NCBI GenBank assembly: GCA_035623255.1
Contig: DASPTU010000110.1
Coordinates: 1 to 64,000 of the forward strand
Source of the DNA: JAFAGX01 sp035623255
GTDB taxonomy: Bacteria; Acidobacteriota; Terriglobia; Terriglobales; Acidobacteriaceae
Direction of reading: 5' to 3'
Length of the DNA stretch: 64,000 bases
Shown here piece after piece: positions 51,519 through 60,746 of the stretch. Under the pieces are notes generated by a model. It was given only the letters and a program-made list of their open reading frames with translations, did no database searches and was not told the origin of the DNA. The translations under genes and the position numbers were made by a program. Position 1 is the stretch's first letter. The number at the start of each line of letters is the position of its first letter.

Positions 51519-51787
51519 CGGAGTCCTTCGCTACCCGCCGCACTTTAGATATCGCTTGGCAGGTGCCATCATATACGCAGAATGGCCTAAGGTGCCGCCT
51601 GCAGCCGAATTTTTACAATTAACAGAAGCCAAGAACATTGCCGGTTTCCCCGTCAGCGGCAGGCGGTTTAGGCTTTCTTTCCGGTTGGATTACTCGGTGT
51701 TCCCAAACCGGGAACGGTCCCAAGTTGGATCCTGGTTGCCGGAAGTCTCGACGGCAGTAAGTCCGCATAGACTGGACTCAGATCACG

Positions 51788-52492
51788 ATGCTGCCTTATC
51801 CCCTTTTCCTGCGTTGTGCCTGGCTTGGCTTGCTTGCCGGCGCAGTTTTGTCAGCCGGCGTTGATAAATCTCAGAACGTATTGCGCTGGGCCGAAGGCCG
51901 GGCCGGGTGCACATTCAGTGCCGACGAGGACGGCAAATACCGCTACGGCCTGTGGACCGATGATTTGGGAATCGTAGTCGCAGTTGATGCCGATGAAGTG
52001 CGACAAGCACGCCTGCGGGTTGAGTCTCTCTTTGCGATTTACTTAAGCCTTCGTTATCGTGGCAAAGAGTCGCTGCCAATGAACCCCGCCGACATCAGTC
52101 TGGAGTTTGTGAATCACTATCACGCCGTGCCGAAGGCAATCGATCCCGATGATTTCGCGCGAAAGCTGCAGACCAAGGCAGACGCGTTCGCGGCTCAAAT
52201 GGCGCACGAGATAGAGAGGCATCCGGAGAAACAATCAATGCTCCAAGCTCACGAAAACGACCTCACAAAGACCCGGGAATTCGTGCAGTCGGAGAGCCTC
52301 CGCCCAATGACGTTGCAGCCCGCCCATCCCGTCGAGACGGGCTGGATTCTCTTTAACACCAACAGCAAATGGCTGGGGGATTGGAAGAGTCAGGAGAAGT
52401 TTCTGCTACGGATTTCAGTCGCAAACCGCATCGTGGAGTTCCCTTTTGCCTTGCCGCCAAGCCGGGGTGATCTCATACTGCGGCGGCGCTAA
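51788..52492 (+). CDS. Secreted protein of unknown function
   Basis: A 234-residue protein with a short hydrophobic N-terminus (about 1-22). The mature part has a beta-rich N-terminal segment with YRYGLWTDDLGIVVAVDADEVRQAR and a central helical portion (ARKLQTKADAFAAQMAHEIERHPEKQ), then a hydrophobic beta end. I do not recognise the family. No neighbours suggest a role. Same-strand genes are distant. Confidence 0.6.
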   Translation: MLPYPLFLRCAWLGLLAGAVLSAGVDKSQNVLRWAEGRAGCTFSADEDGKYRYGLWTDDLGIVVAVDADEVRQARLRVESLFAIYLSLRYRGKESLPMNPADISLEFVNHYHAVPKAIDPDDFARKLQTKADAFAAQMAHEIERHPEKQSMLQAHENDLTKTREFVQSESLRPMTLQPAHPVETGWILFNTNSKWLGDWKSQEKFLLRISVANRIVEFPFALPPSRGDLILRRR

Positions 52493-52545
52493 CGACGAGA
52501 AATGAGATGGGGCGGTGCCGGGAAGAAACGTCGAAACTCCCACGC

Positions 52546-52950
52546 TTACGATGCTATGCGTCGACCTTCGGCTTCCTTCCGCGAACCCAGCAGCACGTCG
52601 CGCAAGGAAACCAGCCCTTTGAGCTGGTTGCCGTCGACAATTGGCAGATGGCGAAAACCGAATTCGCTCATCAGAAACAGGCTGTTCTCCACCGTTTCGT
52701 CGCTGCTTACTGATTTTGGATTCGGCGTCATGACCTCGGAAACCTTGGTGGTCCCAGGCATACGCCCGACGGCCACCACGCGATTCATGATGTCCCGCTC
52801 GGAGAAGATACCGGCTAATTCGCCATCGCGGAGCACAGGCAACGCACCAATGTTGTGTTCCATCATGAAGCGAGCAGCCTCGAGGACGCTGGCGTCCGCG
52901 CCAATTGAATAAACGCGGCGGTCTTTGACCAAATCGTAGATTAGCGCCAT
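52546..52950 (-). CDS. Two-CBS-domain protein
   Basis: A 134-residue stand-alone pair of CBS domains: first with VFEAARFMMEHNIGALPVLRDGELAGIFSERDIMN-like text (VLEAARFMMEHNIGALPVL), second with VSSDETVENSLFLMSEFGFRHLPIVDG. Such modules bind adenosine nucleotides or S-adenosylmethionine and regulate partners. AGGAACCC-like spacing before the ATG is weak. The partner is not known. Confidence 0.9.
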   Translation of the reverse strand: MALIYDLVKDRRVYSIGADASVLEAARFMMEHNIGALPVLRDGELAGIFSERDIMNRVVAVGRMPGTTKVSEVMTPNPKSVSSDETVENSLFLMSEFGFRHLPIVDGNQLKGLVSLRDVLLGSRKEAEGRRIAS

Positions 52951-53022
52951 GGCTGGGTTCCTCCGGGGTGATCAGCGTGCAGCGGCGTCCAGTCTGAACA
53001 CTCTATCACGGTCCCCCACTTC

Positions 53023-53056
53023 TGGAAACAAGAACGGCAGCCCTCTCGGGCTGCCG
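53023..53056 (-). terminator. Rho-independent terminator after the beta-barrel gene remnant
   Basis: On the minus strand CGGCAGCCC-GAGA-GGGCTGCCG (53035-53056) is a perfect 9-base stem with a tetraloop, followed by TTCTTGTTTCC. It lies 21 bases after the stop of the remnant. Confidence 0.8.
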
Positions 53057-53077
53057 AATCTTGCCTTACGGGCCTGC

Positions 53078-53349
53078 CTAGAAGCGAATATGAGGGCCGA
53101 AAGTAACCCGCAGGTTGTTGTAGTTGCCATTGTTAACATAGATCCCATCCCCCACTTCAAGCCGCAGTCCTGCTGGCCCGATGAAGCCTTCGATGCCTCC
53201 GGCAGGGTAAAAAGCCACCATGCGTGCCCGGACCACCAACCCAGCCACCGAAACTGCTGAAAGTTGTTAGTATCCTCGCACTGTAGGTTAAGGAGGAAAT
53301 GCCAGTAAGAACTCAGGCTGGACATCGGCCGGTAAACTCCCGTAGTCAC
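53078..53349 (-). pseudogene. Remnant of an outer-membrane beta-barrel protein gene, frameshifted
   Basis: The last 47 codons (53078-53221) read in one frame as a beta-barrel end: FYPAGGIEGFIGPAGLRL, VGDGIYVNN, and the final NNLRVTFGPHIRF ending in Phe, the sorting signal of outer-membrane proteins. Going upstream this frame meets TAA at 53267-53269, while a second frame carries related text (YWHFLLNLQCEDTNNFQQFRWLGWW, about 53234-53310). A frameshift near 53225-53260 therefore joins two pieces of one former gene, and the N-terminal part is gone or unrecognisable. The terminator remains intact. Confidence 0.55.
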
Positions 53350-53453
53350 CCCACAACGTGCCAGGCAGTACCACCCGGGCGCAGAAAGCTGCTTAGGCTT
53401 TTCCCTTCCGCTTCTGCTATCTTCGTTGGTTTACAAAACCCTAAGGAGCATTG

Positions 53454-54737
53454 ATGTCAGATTCAGCTCGGCCACGCCCCTCGGGCTTATACCGTTGGGC
53501 AATTCTTATCTTTGTAAGCCTGGCGATGTTTGGAAACTATTACGTATACGACTGCATTGCGCCATTGGCTGATCTTCTCGCGCGACAGCTCCATTTCTCG
53601 GACTCGAACATCGGTCTTCTGCAGGCGATCTACAGCATTCCCAACGTGGTCATGGTGCTGATCGGTGGTTACATTGTCGACCGTATAGGGACGCGCAAAT
53701 CGATTTTTATCTTCGGAACGATTTGCCTGATCGGCTCGATCGTGACGGTACTCTCGCCAGTCTTGGCCGTGATGGCAAGTGGTCGCTTGATTTTCGGATT
53801 AGGTGCGGAATCGTTGATCGTGGCAGTAACGACCGCACTGGCAAAGTGGTTCCGCGGCAAGGAACTGAGCTTCGCCTTCGGCATCAACCTCATGATTGCC
53901 CGGCTTGGCACCTGGCTTGCGCAGAACTCTCCGACCTGGGCCAGCTTTGCCTATACCAACTGGCGTACTCCGCTCTTGATCTCGATAGCCTTTGCCAGCT
54001 TTTGTGTAATTGGCCCAGCTGTCTATTGGATCCTGGAAGCCTATGCGGAGAAGCACTTTGAAGTGGGGCAGCAAGGATCCACCGACAAAGTCGTGTTCAG
54101 CGATATTTTCAAGTTCGGTTTGTCCTACTGGTATATCGTGGCCTTGTGCATCGTCTTCTACTCGGCTATTTTTCCCTTTGAAACCTTCGCAATTAAATTT
54201 TTCATTGAGGCCCACGGAACATCGCGGCAGCTGGGCGGTTTCCTGGTTAGTATTCTGACTGCATCCACGATGTTCGGTACGCCGTTGTTTGGCCTGTTCG
54301 TCGACAAAGTGGGCAAGCGCGCTCTGCTTATGATGCTCGGATCCACGCTGCTCATCCCCGTCTACCTCATGATGGCCTACACCCACATCAGCCTCTATGT
54401 ACCCATGGCCATGATGGGCATTGCATTCTCGTTGATTCCAGCCGTGATGTGGCCTTCGGTTGCCTATATCGTGGACCAGTCAAAGTTGGGAACTGCTTAT
54501 GGCCTAATGACTATGATTCAGAACATCGGATTAGCTGGATTCAATCTTTTGGTAGGCTGGGCGAACGACTACAGTCATGCCGGGCCCAACAACCCCGCCG
54601 GATACCATTTGGGGATGTGGATTTTCTCGATTTTGGGGTTCTTGGGGTTGCTCTTTGCTTTCCTCCTGCGCCAGCGCGAAATTGGCCCCCAGGGCCACGG
54701 GTTGGAGACCATAACCACCGCCACAGCTGCCGCCTAG
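53454..54737 (+). CDS. Major facilitator superfamily transporter (MFSD1-like)
   Basis: A 427-residue membrane protein with 12 predicted helices. Family signatures: GYIVDRIGTRKSIFIFG after helix 2 and the repeated LFVDKVGKRALLM after helix 8. The overall pattern (YVYDCIAPLADLLARQLHFSDSNIGLLQAIYSIPN) resembles MFSD1-type carriers. The substrate is unknown. ATG 53454 has AAGGAG six bases upstream; a TTG precedes it by one codon. It lies 217 bases upstream of the ECF sigma gene. Confidence 0.88.
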   Translation: MSDSARPRPSGLYRWAILIFVSLAMFGNYYVYDCIAPLADLLARQLHFSDSNIGLLQAIYSIPNVVMVLIGGYIVDRIGTRKSIFIFGTICLIGSIVTVLSPVLAVMASGRLIFGLGAESLIVAVTTALAKWFRGKELSFAFGINLMIARLGTWLAQNSPTWASFAYTNWRTPLLISIAFASFCVIGPAVYWILEAYAEKHFEVGQQGSTDKVVFSDIFKFGLSYWYIVALCIVFYSAIFPFETFAIKFFIEAHGTSRQLGGFLVSILTASTMFGTPLFGLFVDKVGKRALLMMLGSTLLIPVYLMMAYTHISLYVPMAMMGIAFSLIPAVMWPSVAYIVDQSKLGTAYGLMTMIQNIGLAGFNLLVGWANDYSHAGPNNPAGYHLGMWIFSILGFLGLLFAFLLRQREIGPQGHGLETITTATAAA

Positions 54738-54863
54738 GCTCTGACTGTCTTTTGACGAGTTGTTGACTTTGTTTGTGGGTCTCGTCGCTAAATATCGAAT
54801 CTATAAAGCAGTGGCGGCGATAGCTTTCTTTGCCGCTCGGGTTCGGAGTGTAAAGCTCGGAGC

Positions 54864-54919
54864 CGGGTTTACCCGACACTTAGGTAACCCGCAAGCAGTA
54901 CAACACTATGACACTTAGG
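54864..54919 (+). repeat. Hairpin and 10-base direct repeats in the leader of the ECF sigma operon
   Basis: CGGGTTTACC (54864-54873) and GGTAACCCG (54883-54891) form a stem with one bulged base. GACACTTAGG occurs twice (54875-54884 and 54910-54919), 35 bases apart. Both lie within 100 bases upstream of the sigma factor start and could be regulator sites. Confidence 0.45.
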
Positions 54920-54954
54920 CCGCATCAGACTGAATGCGACCGGGTTAAGGTAAC

Positions 54955-55557
54955 TTGACGGGCGCAAAAAAACTGCAGGGCGAAAAGCTTTCGGAAGCTG
55001 AGGCAATCGAGCAGGCCAAGCAGGGAGATGCAGAGGCGTTCGAGACTCTTTATCTCCTGCATAAGCGCCGTGTGTACTCGTTGTGTCTCCGCATGACCGG
55101 CAATACGGCGGCTGCCGAAGATCTTACTCAAGAAGCGTTTCTGCAGTTATTTCGCAAGATCGGAACCTTTCGCGGGGAGTCCGCGTTTTCTACGTGGTTG
55201 CACCGGATGGCGGTCAATGTGGTGCTTATGCAACTACGGAAGAAAGGTTTGGCCGTGGTTCCGCTGGAAGACACAATTGAGACCGAAGAAGAAGCGCACA
55301 AGAAGGAGCCGGGGGCGGACGATGTAAGATTGGCGGGATCCATCGACCGGTTGCAACTGGAGCATGCCATCGCAAATTTGCCTCCAGGTTATCGGGCGGT
55401 CTTCCTGTTGCATGACGTCGAAGGATACGAGCACAACGAGATCGCGAAGATCGTGGGGTGCTCGATTGGCAACAGCAAATCGCAGTTGCATAAAGCTAGA
55501 ATGAGGTTGCGAGATCTCCTCAAAACGAGCAGAGCTGAAAAAGCCACTAAGCCGTGA
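54955..55557 (+). CDS. ECF-type RNA polymerase sigma factor
   Basis: A 200-residue sigma-70 family factor with regions 2 and 4 only. Region 2: AFETLYLLHKRRVYSLCLRMTGN, DLTQEAFLQLFRKIGTFRGESAFSTWLHRMAVNVVLMQLRK. Region 4: LPPGYRAVFLLHDVEGYEHNEIAKIVGCSIGNSKSQLHKARMRLR. The start is TTG with TTAAGG five bases upstream. It is followed 36 bases later by its likely anti-sigma factor. It probably responds to envelope or stress signals and may control its own operon. Confidence 0.93.
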   Translation: MTGAKKLQGEKLSEAEAIEQAKQGDAEAFETLYLLHKRRVYSLCLRMTGNTAAAEDLTQEAFLQLFRKIGTFRGESAFSTWLHRMAVNVVLMQLRKKGLAVVPLEDTIETEEEAHKKEPGADDVRLAGSIDRLQLEHAIANLPPGYRAVFLLHDVEGYEHNEIAKIVGCSIGNSKSQLHKARMRLRDLLKTSRAEKATKP

Positions 55558-55593
55558 GGAGCGACTGCAAGGAAACATCGGGGAGAGGGTAGT

Positions 55594-56232
55594 ATGACCT
55601 GTGACGAATTTGAACGGGTCTTGCCGGAGCTTGAGGGCGGCCACAATTTGGAGCAGGAAGAGCACCTGAGAACCTGCTCTGCGTGCGCGGATTTGGTTTC
55701 CGATCTCCATGCCATCACGCAACATGCGCGGCTATTGGAAGATCAGGAACCAAGCCCGAGCGTGTGGAATAGCATTGAGGCTGCGTTGCGGAAGGAGGGG
55801 TTGATTCGTCAACCCCAACTTCGACTACTGCCGCAAATTCCGGCTGCGCCGCGCTGGAGATTTGCCTGGTTTCTACCAATTGCTGCGACCTTCCTGTTCG
55901 GCATCGGACTTTTCATAATCCATCGTCAGTTCAACGATCAGGTCGCACGACAAGAAACTCCGTCCAATCCGGCGGTGGAAATAGCCCACCCCAGCCAAGT
56001 CTCCCCAGCGGCCTCCACGGAAGACTCGATCCTGACACTGGTTGCAGCTCGCGCCCCTGGCATGCGCGAGTCTTACGAATCTAACTTGCGGGCGGTCGAC
56101 GCGTATATACGAGATGCTGAATTGTCCGCGCGCAACAATCCGAACGATGAAATCTCGCAGGAACAGTTGATGAATGCCTATGAGCAAAGAGCGATGATCT
56201 ATGAGATGGCAATGGATCGCGCTCTGCCGTAA
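55594..56232 (+). CDS. Anti-sigma factor with N-terminal zinc-finger-like domain
   Basis: A 212-residue protein. The N-terminal anti-sigma zinc site is visible: CDEF then HLRTCSAC (H-x3-C-x2-C, about 28-35). A single transmembrane helix follows (about 91-110, FAWFLPIAATFLFGIGLFII), leaving a periplasmic C-terminal region of 100 residues. This arrangement holds the ECF sigma factor inactive at the membrane until a signal arrives. Directly downstream of the sigma gene in the same operon. Confidence 0.85.
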   Translation: MTCDEFERVLPELEGGHNLEQEEHLRTCSACADLVSDLHAITQHARLLEDQEPSPSVWNSIEAALRKEGLIRQPQLRLLPQIPAAPRWRFAWFLPIAATFLFGIGLFIIHRQFNDQVARQETPSNPAVEIAHPSQVSPAASTEDSILTLVAARAPGMRESYESNLRAVDAYIRDAELSARNNPNDEISQEQLMNAYEQRAMIYEMAMDRALP

Positions 56233-56275
56233 TATGTCACGCTATGCCGAACTGATGTGGGGACGAGGTTAATTT

Positions 56276-57124
56276 ATGTACCGCAGAAATTGGGTTGCTG
56301 GGCTGGTGGTGGCAATGGTGCTGCTTGCGGCCGTGGTCGCAGCCGCAGAGACCCGCAAGGAATTCCGCTTTCGCGTACATCGCCACGCTAGCGTCTCTGT
56401 GGTGAATCAGTTTGGAGCTATCTCGGTCAAACCTTCCTCAGAGCGAGACGTATTGGTAACCGCCATTCTTCATTCCGACAAAGCCGAAGTCGACACAAGC
56501 CACAGCGGCAATCGTGTCTCTGTGTCTACACATCTCCTGGCCGGAGCTGATCCCGACAGCGGACGGGTAGACTACGAAGTTCTCGTTCCTGCAGACGCGA
56601 ATGTAACTTTGCGTTCCGCCACCGGGCCACTCCGTGCAGAAAAGCTGCGCGGCGATGTGATTCTCGAAGGAAACACCGCTAACATGGATGTGCGCGACCT
56701 GAGCGATGGACATGTCCACATCAAGACCCTCAACGGTCCCGTGACCCTCACCAATGTTAGCGATGGCCACGTGGAGATCACCTCCGTGGGTGGTGAGATT
56801 TCACTCTTCGCCGTCGATGGTCCCCTCGTGCATGTTAATTCGAATAGCGGGCGAATTGTCTATGACGGTGATTTCGGCGGTGGCGGCGAGTATTCCTTGA
56901 TGACTCACACCGGGGACATTGAAGCCACAGCGCCTTCTTATGCTTCCATCGACGTTCTAGCGAGCTCTTCGCAGGGAAAGGTTGTCAACGATTTTCCTCT
57001 CCAACCCGTTCACACGTCCCTGGCCCAAAGAGCGGGGAGTGCCTTTGCAGGCACCATGGGAAAGGCAGCATCCTCGGTTAAGCTGCTTTCTTTCAGTGGT
57101 AAAATCCACCTCAAGAAACGCTGA
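56276..57124 (+). CDS. Exported DUF4097-family beta-helix protein
   Basis: A 282-residue protein with a signal peptide (about 1-24, ending VAAAE). The body is a series of short beta strands with repeated patterns (VTLRSATGPLRAEKLRGDVILEGNTANMDVRDLSDG, then HIKTLNGPVTLTNVSDGHVEITSVGG), characteristic of DUF4097 right-handed beta-helix-like proteins. Position in an ECF sigma/anti-sigma operon suggests it takes part in envelope stress sensing. Its function is unknown. It is 43 bases after the anti-sigma gene. Confidence 0.85.
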   Translation: MYRRNWVAGLVVAMVLLAAVVAAAETRKEFRFRVHRHASVSVVNQFGAISVKPSSERDVLVTAILHSDKAEVDTSHSGNRVSVSTHLLAGADPDSGRVDYEVLVPADANVTLRSATGPLRAEKLRGDVILEGNTANMDVRDLSDGHVHIKTLNGPVTLTNVSDGHVEITSVGGEISLFAVDGPLVHVNSNSGRIVYDGDFGGGGEYSLMTHTGDIEATAPSYASIDVLASSSQGKVVNDFPLQPVHTSLAQRAGSAFAGTMGKAASSVKLLSFSGKIHLKKR

Positions 57125-57168
57125 CGACAGCGCTGCACCCCGAGGACTCATCGGGTCTCCTGCATTTC

Positions 57169-57741
57169 ATGAAACCTATAACCGCCTCGGCCCCATCAGT
57201 TACTCCGGTCATACGATCGATTCGCGAAAGCCGTGTAGTCTTCTTGGTTGGCTTTATGGGAGCGGGCAAGACAACGGTCGGTCAAGCCCTGGCCCGCCGG
57301 TTGGGCTGGATTTTCGAGGATTTGGACGATCGTATCGAACAGCGGCAGCGAGGTTCAATTGCGAAGATCTTTCAGGACTCTGGCGAGGCCGAATTCCGCC
57401 GCGCAGAGTCCGCCGCCCTTCGTGCTCTGCTCGAAGACTTAGGTTCATCCCCAAGGATCATTGCGTTGGGTGGGGGAGCCTTTACGCAGGCCGAAAATGC
57501 TGCTTTGCTTGAAAGTGCTGGCGTTCCGATCGTGTTCCTGGATGGCTCTCCGGAAGAGCTTTTCAGGCGCTGCCAGCGGGAAGGGCGCGATCGCCCGCTA
57601 CGCGGGGATCAGAAGCAGTTTTGTGAACTTTATGAACGTCGCCGGCCGTCCTACTTAAAGGCCGCTTGGCACATTAACACTGACGGGAAAGATCAGGAAA
57701 CCATTGCCGGGGAGGTAGCATGCAGTCTTCGACTGGAATGA
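57169..57741 (+). CDS. aroK: Shikimate kinase
   Basis: A 190-residue P-loop kinase phosphorylating shikimate. Walker A GFMGAGKTT (about 28-36), shikimate-binding DLDDRIE and FRRAE, glycine-rich IALGGGAF and the lid with RDRPL. The N-terminal 18 residues are an extension. The gene follows the DUF4097 gene by 44 bases and overlaps the next gene's start by 22 bases, so it may be expressed with the ECF operon as well as from its own promoter. Confidence 0.94.
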   Translation: MKPITASAPSVTPVIRSIRESRVVFLVGFMGAGKTTVGQALARRLGWIFEDLDDRIEQRQRGSIAKIFQDSGEAEFRRAESAALRALLEDLGSSPRIIALGGGAFTQAENAALLESAGVPIVFLDGSPEELFRRCQREGRDRPLRGDQKQFCELYERRRPSYLKAAWHINTDGKDQETIAGEVACSLRLE

Positions 57742-58487
57742 AGGTTTCAATTGGCCATGGGGCACTTGTGGTGGTCCTGCTCTCATCTCTATGCCCGCTT
57801 GCGTTCTCAACCAGTACGCCCAAGCAGCCGGCGGGGAAAACCGTCGACTCCGGCTCGTTCGGGGTATTCATGAATGGCCAGCGCGTGGCAACGGAAACGT
57901 TTTCCATTCATGAAGACGAGTCTGGCAGTTCAGTTATTTCTGAATTTAAGACTGAAGCTGGAGTCCAAAAGGCCGCACAGAGCTCCGAGCTCCAACTGGA
58001 TCCCAAGGGTGAGCTTAAGAGCTACGAATGGAAAGAGACCAGCCCGGGAGAGTCGCACGCATCAGTGTTTCCTGCCCAGGATTTCCTGACAGAGCGTTTC
58101 AGCAAAAGCCTGGAGGAAAAGCCGCACGAGCAGCCTTTCCTGCTGCCGGCTTCTACGACAATACTGGATGATTATTTCCTGATTCAGCGGGAAGTTCTGG
58201 CGTGGAAGTTTCTGGCGACCACCTGCAAACAGGAAAACGGTCAGATTTCCTGCCCACTAAAGCAGTCGGTGCAGCTCGGAACCCTCAACCCACACACCCG
58301 CCAGTCGATGTCGGTGGGCGTGCAGTATTCTGGTAGAGAAAAAGTTTCCGTTCACAATGCGGAACGGGAGCTCATTCGGCTGGACGTGACCACAGAAACG
58401 GGTAATTGGGCTCTTTGGCTGGATGATCAATTGAAGCTCGAAAAAATTATGGATTTGTCCGGCAATACTGAAATTATTCGAGATTAG
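57720..58487 (+). CDS. Secreted protein of unknown function downstream of aroK
   Basis: A 255-residue protein with signal peptide (about 8-30, ending AFST). The mature part is beta-rich with FGVFMNGQRVATETFSI, a pattern seen in DUF6134-like or lipocalin-like exported proteins; I cannot name it firmly. GGGGAGG five bases before ATG 57720 favours this start, which lies inside aroK by 22 bases; ATG 57738 would give an ATGA overlap. Same operon as aroK. Confidence 0.65.
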   Translation: MQSSTGMKVSIGHGALVVVLLSSLCPLAFSTSTPKQPAGKTVDSGSFGVFMNGQRVATETFSIHEDESGSSVISEFKTEAGVQKAAQSSELQLDPKGELKSYEWKETSPGESHASVFPAQDFLTERFSKSLEEKPHEQPFLLPASTTILDDYFLIQREVLAWKFLATTCKQENGQISCPLKQSVQLGTLNPHTRQSMSVGVQYSGREKVSVHNAERELIRLDVTTETGNWALWLDDQLKLEKIMDLSGNTEIIRD

Positions 58488-58493
58488 TCACAA

Positions 58494-59582
58494 TTGGCGC
58501 TGATTGATGCACGTGCGGCCCGGGTTTTAGCCACAGCACTTCTGTTCGCGCTGGGCCTAGGATTTTTCTACGTGGCGCGTCATACCCTGTTCGCATTCTT
58601 GTTTGCAGTTTTCTTCGCTTATCTCGTGGAACCCGCGGTTTCCGGACTGGAAAAATGGACTCGCAGCCGGGCGATGGCCATCTCCATAATTTATCTGCTT
58701 CTCGCTGCTTTGCTCGCCACTTTCTTCTTCTTCGTGGGTCCGAGGATCGCGCATGAAGCACAGCGCTTGACCCAGGCCCTGCCCAAAATGCTCGACCAGA
58801 TCAGCTCCGGCAACATAGCGGTCACTATCGGGGTGGAACATGGCTGGAGCTTGCCTACGATTCACACCGCGCAAGGCTTCCTTGTCAGTCACCGCGAGGA
58901 TCTGTTGAAGATTGCGCAGAGCGTCGGGATTCACATTGCGGATATCGCAAAGAATTCCTGGCTGTTGATCGTGATTCCCATTCTGGCCGTCTTCTTCCTG
59001 AAAGATGGCGCCTATTTTGCAGAATCAGCGGCGTCGCTCGTTCATACCAAGCCGCAGCGCGAGTTCCTCGACGGTGTACGCAGTGATCTCAATCAGATGC
59101 TCGCGCACTTCATACGCGCTCAATTGACCCTGGCTCTGTTTTCCTTCGCCGTTTACGGAGCGTTCATGGCGCTGATCAAAGTGCCCTATGCCCTGATGCT
59201 AGCGTCGGCCGGCGGATTTATGGAGTTCATCCCGGTGGTCGGACCTCTGCTGGCCGCTGCGCTGATTCTTTTGGTCGCGCTGTTGACCAGCTTTCCCCAT
59301 TGGATCGCTCTGCTGGTTTTCCTCGGAATTTGGCGTCTCGTGCAGGACTACGTGATCTCGCCGCGCGTTATGGGCCGGAGCATGGAATTACATCCTTTGG
59401 CCGCATTGTTCGGCGTCCTGGCGGGCGGAGAGATCGCGGGTGTGCTCGGAGTCTATCTTTCGATTCCGGTGATGGCGAGCCTGCGCATCGTGTGGCGGCG
59501 TTGGCGCACCTATGCGGAAAAAAGGCGATTTGGCCCGTTGAACGAATATTCGTTCACCACGGAAATCACTCCACGACAGTAA
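58494..59582 (+). CDS. AI-2E-family transporter (PerM-like permease)
   Basis: A 362-residue membrane protein with about seven helices, including the family's long central loop and the conserved end FIPVVGPLLAAALILLVALL and VQDYVISPRVMGRSMELHPLAALFGVLAGGEIAGVLGVYLSIP. Start is TTG 58494, seven bases after the previous stop, with no strong Shine-Dalgarno. Family members export small molecules or act as cation antiporters; the substrate is not known here. Confidence 0.88.
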   Translation: MALIDARAARVLATALLFALGLGFFYVARHTLFAFLFAVFFAYLVEPAVSGLEKWTRSRAMAISIIYLLLAALLATFFFFVGPRIAHEAQRLTQALPKMLDQISSGNIAVTIGVEHGWSLPTIHTAQGFLVSHREDLLKIAQSVGIHIADIAKNSWLLIVIPILAVFFLKDGAYFAESAASLVHTKPQREFLDGVRSDLNQMLAHFIRAQLTLALFSFAVYGAFMALIKVPYALMLASAGGFMEFIPVVGPLLAAALILLVALLTSFPHWIALLVFLGIWRLVQDYVISPRVMGRSMELHPLAALFGVLAGGEIAGVLGVYLSIPVMASLRIVWRRWRTYAEKRRFGPLNEYSFTTEITPRQ

Positions 59583-59632
59583 AAATCCCGCACCTTCCGC
59601 CCGGCTCCCCGCTGTTCGTGGCAATAGGTGTG

Positions 59633-60649
59633 CTAGCCTGCGGTTCCAGCGGCGAGTTCCGTCTTCACATTTCGTAGAAATTCTGCCGCTGCTTCCGGCG
59701 GAACGGTGTTAATGAACATCCCCGATCCCAGTTCAAATCCCGCTACGCGAGTCAGGCGTGGAATGATGCTGACGTACCAATGAAAGTATTTCACGACATG
59801 CAACTCTGCAGGTGCGCTGCGCAGGGTGTAATTGAAGTCCGGATTGCCCAGGCCATGATAGAGCTTTCCCAGAACTTTTCTTAGGACGTGAGCCAGATCA
59901 GAGATCTCGGCCGTGCTGATGTCGCCGAAATTGGCCATGTGCCGCCGCGGAAAAATATGGGTAGCAAATGGCGTTGGCGAGGCGAACGGTTCCAATGCCA
60001 CGAAATGCTCGGTGGTGAGCACGATGCGATCTTCTTGAGCAAGTTCTTCCTCGACCATCTGGCAAAACATGCACTCGCCAAAGTCATCATGGTGCTGCAG
60101 CGCCACCTGAAAGCGTCCTCGCACCTGGCTGGAAATCACTGGAGTGGCGATTAATTGAGAATGCGGATGCTCGAGGCTGGTTCCCGCGTCCAAGCCATGA
60201 TTCTTGAAAATCGTGATATGCGCGATCCGCGGATCGAGGCTGAGTTCGTCGTAACGTGACTTGTAGGCGCGCAGCATATTGGCTACATGCGTATCATCCA
60301 TCAACGCAATGACCTGGGCGTGATCAGGCGTTTCGATGATTACGTCATGGACCCCGAAACCACCGATACTCCGCCGCGAGCGATGAATCGTTCGGGTCAG
60401 TTGAGCGTCCCGTGCCAGCGCGGCGAATTTGTTGGCCACGACCCGGACCTGCCATCCACTGCCGTCCGGCACCCGCAAGATCTCGGGCGGAGTCTTGCTT
60501 TCATTCCCAGGACAAAATGGACAGGTAGGTACAAAAGAAGCTGGCGCTTTGGGTGGCTCCGGACGAGCCAATTCCTTGGGTCGCTTGGCGCGCTCGGTCG
60601 CAATGATCACCCATTCTTTGGTCGCAAAGTTTTGCCGTAGTTCGGGCAT
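59633..60649 (-). CDS. galT: Galactose-1-phosphate uridylyltransferase
   Basis: A 338-residue enzyme of the Leloir pathway that exchanges UDP-glucose and galactose-1-phosphate. The catalytic histidine triad motif HPHSQ is present (LEHPHSQLIATPV), with the Zn-site CPFC near the N-terminus and the second zinc/metal residues later. GAGGAG precedes the ATG by six bases. It stands alone, without galK or galE, and is divergent from asd by 97 bases. Confidence 0.94.
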   Translation of the reverse strand: MPELRQNFATKEWVIIATERAKRPKELARPEPPKAPASFVPTCPFCPGNESKTPPEILRVPDGSGWQVRVVANKFAALARDAQLTRTIHRSRRSIGGFGVHDVIIETPDHAQVIALMDDTHVANMLRAYKSRYDELSLDPRIAHITIFKNHGLDAGTSLEHPHSQLIATPVISSQVRGRFQVALQHHDDFGECMFCQMVEEELAQEDRIVLTTEHFVALEPFASPTPFATHIFPRRHMANFGDISTAEISDLAHVLRKVLGKLYHGLGNPDFNYTLRSAPAELHVVKYFHWYVSIIPRLTRVAGFELGSGMFINTVPPEAAAEFLRNVKTELAAGTAG

Positions 60650-60746
60650 ACAAGGCTCCTCAGACTCTTAATCGGCAATTATTCACGAATTCTTGAGCCC
60701 TCATCCGCTGTAGGCTCACCAATCCTGTTATAAAATCCAGACAACC

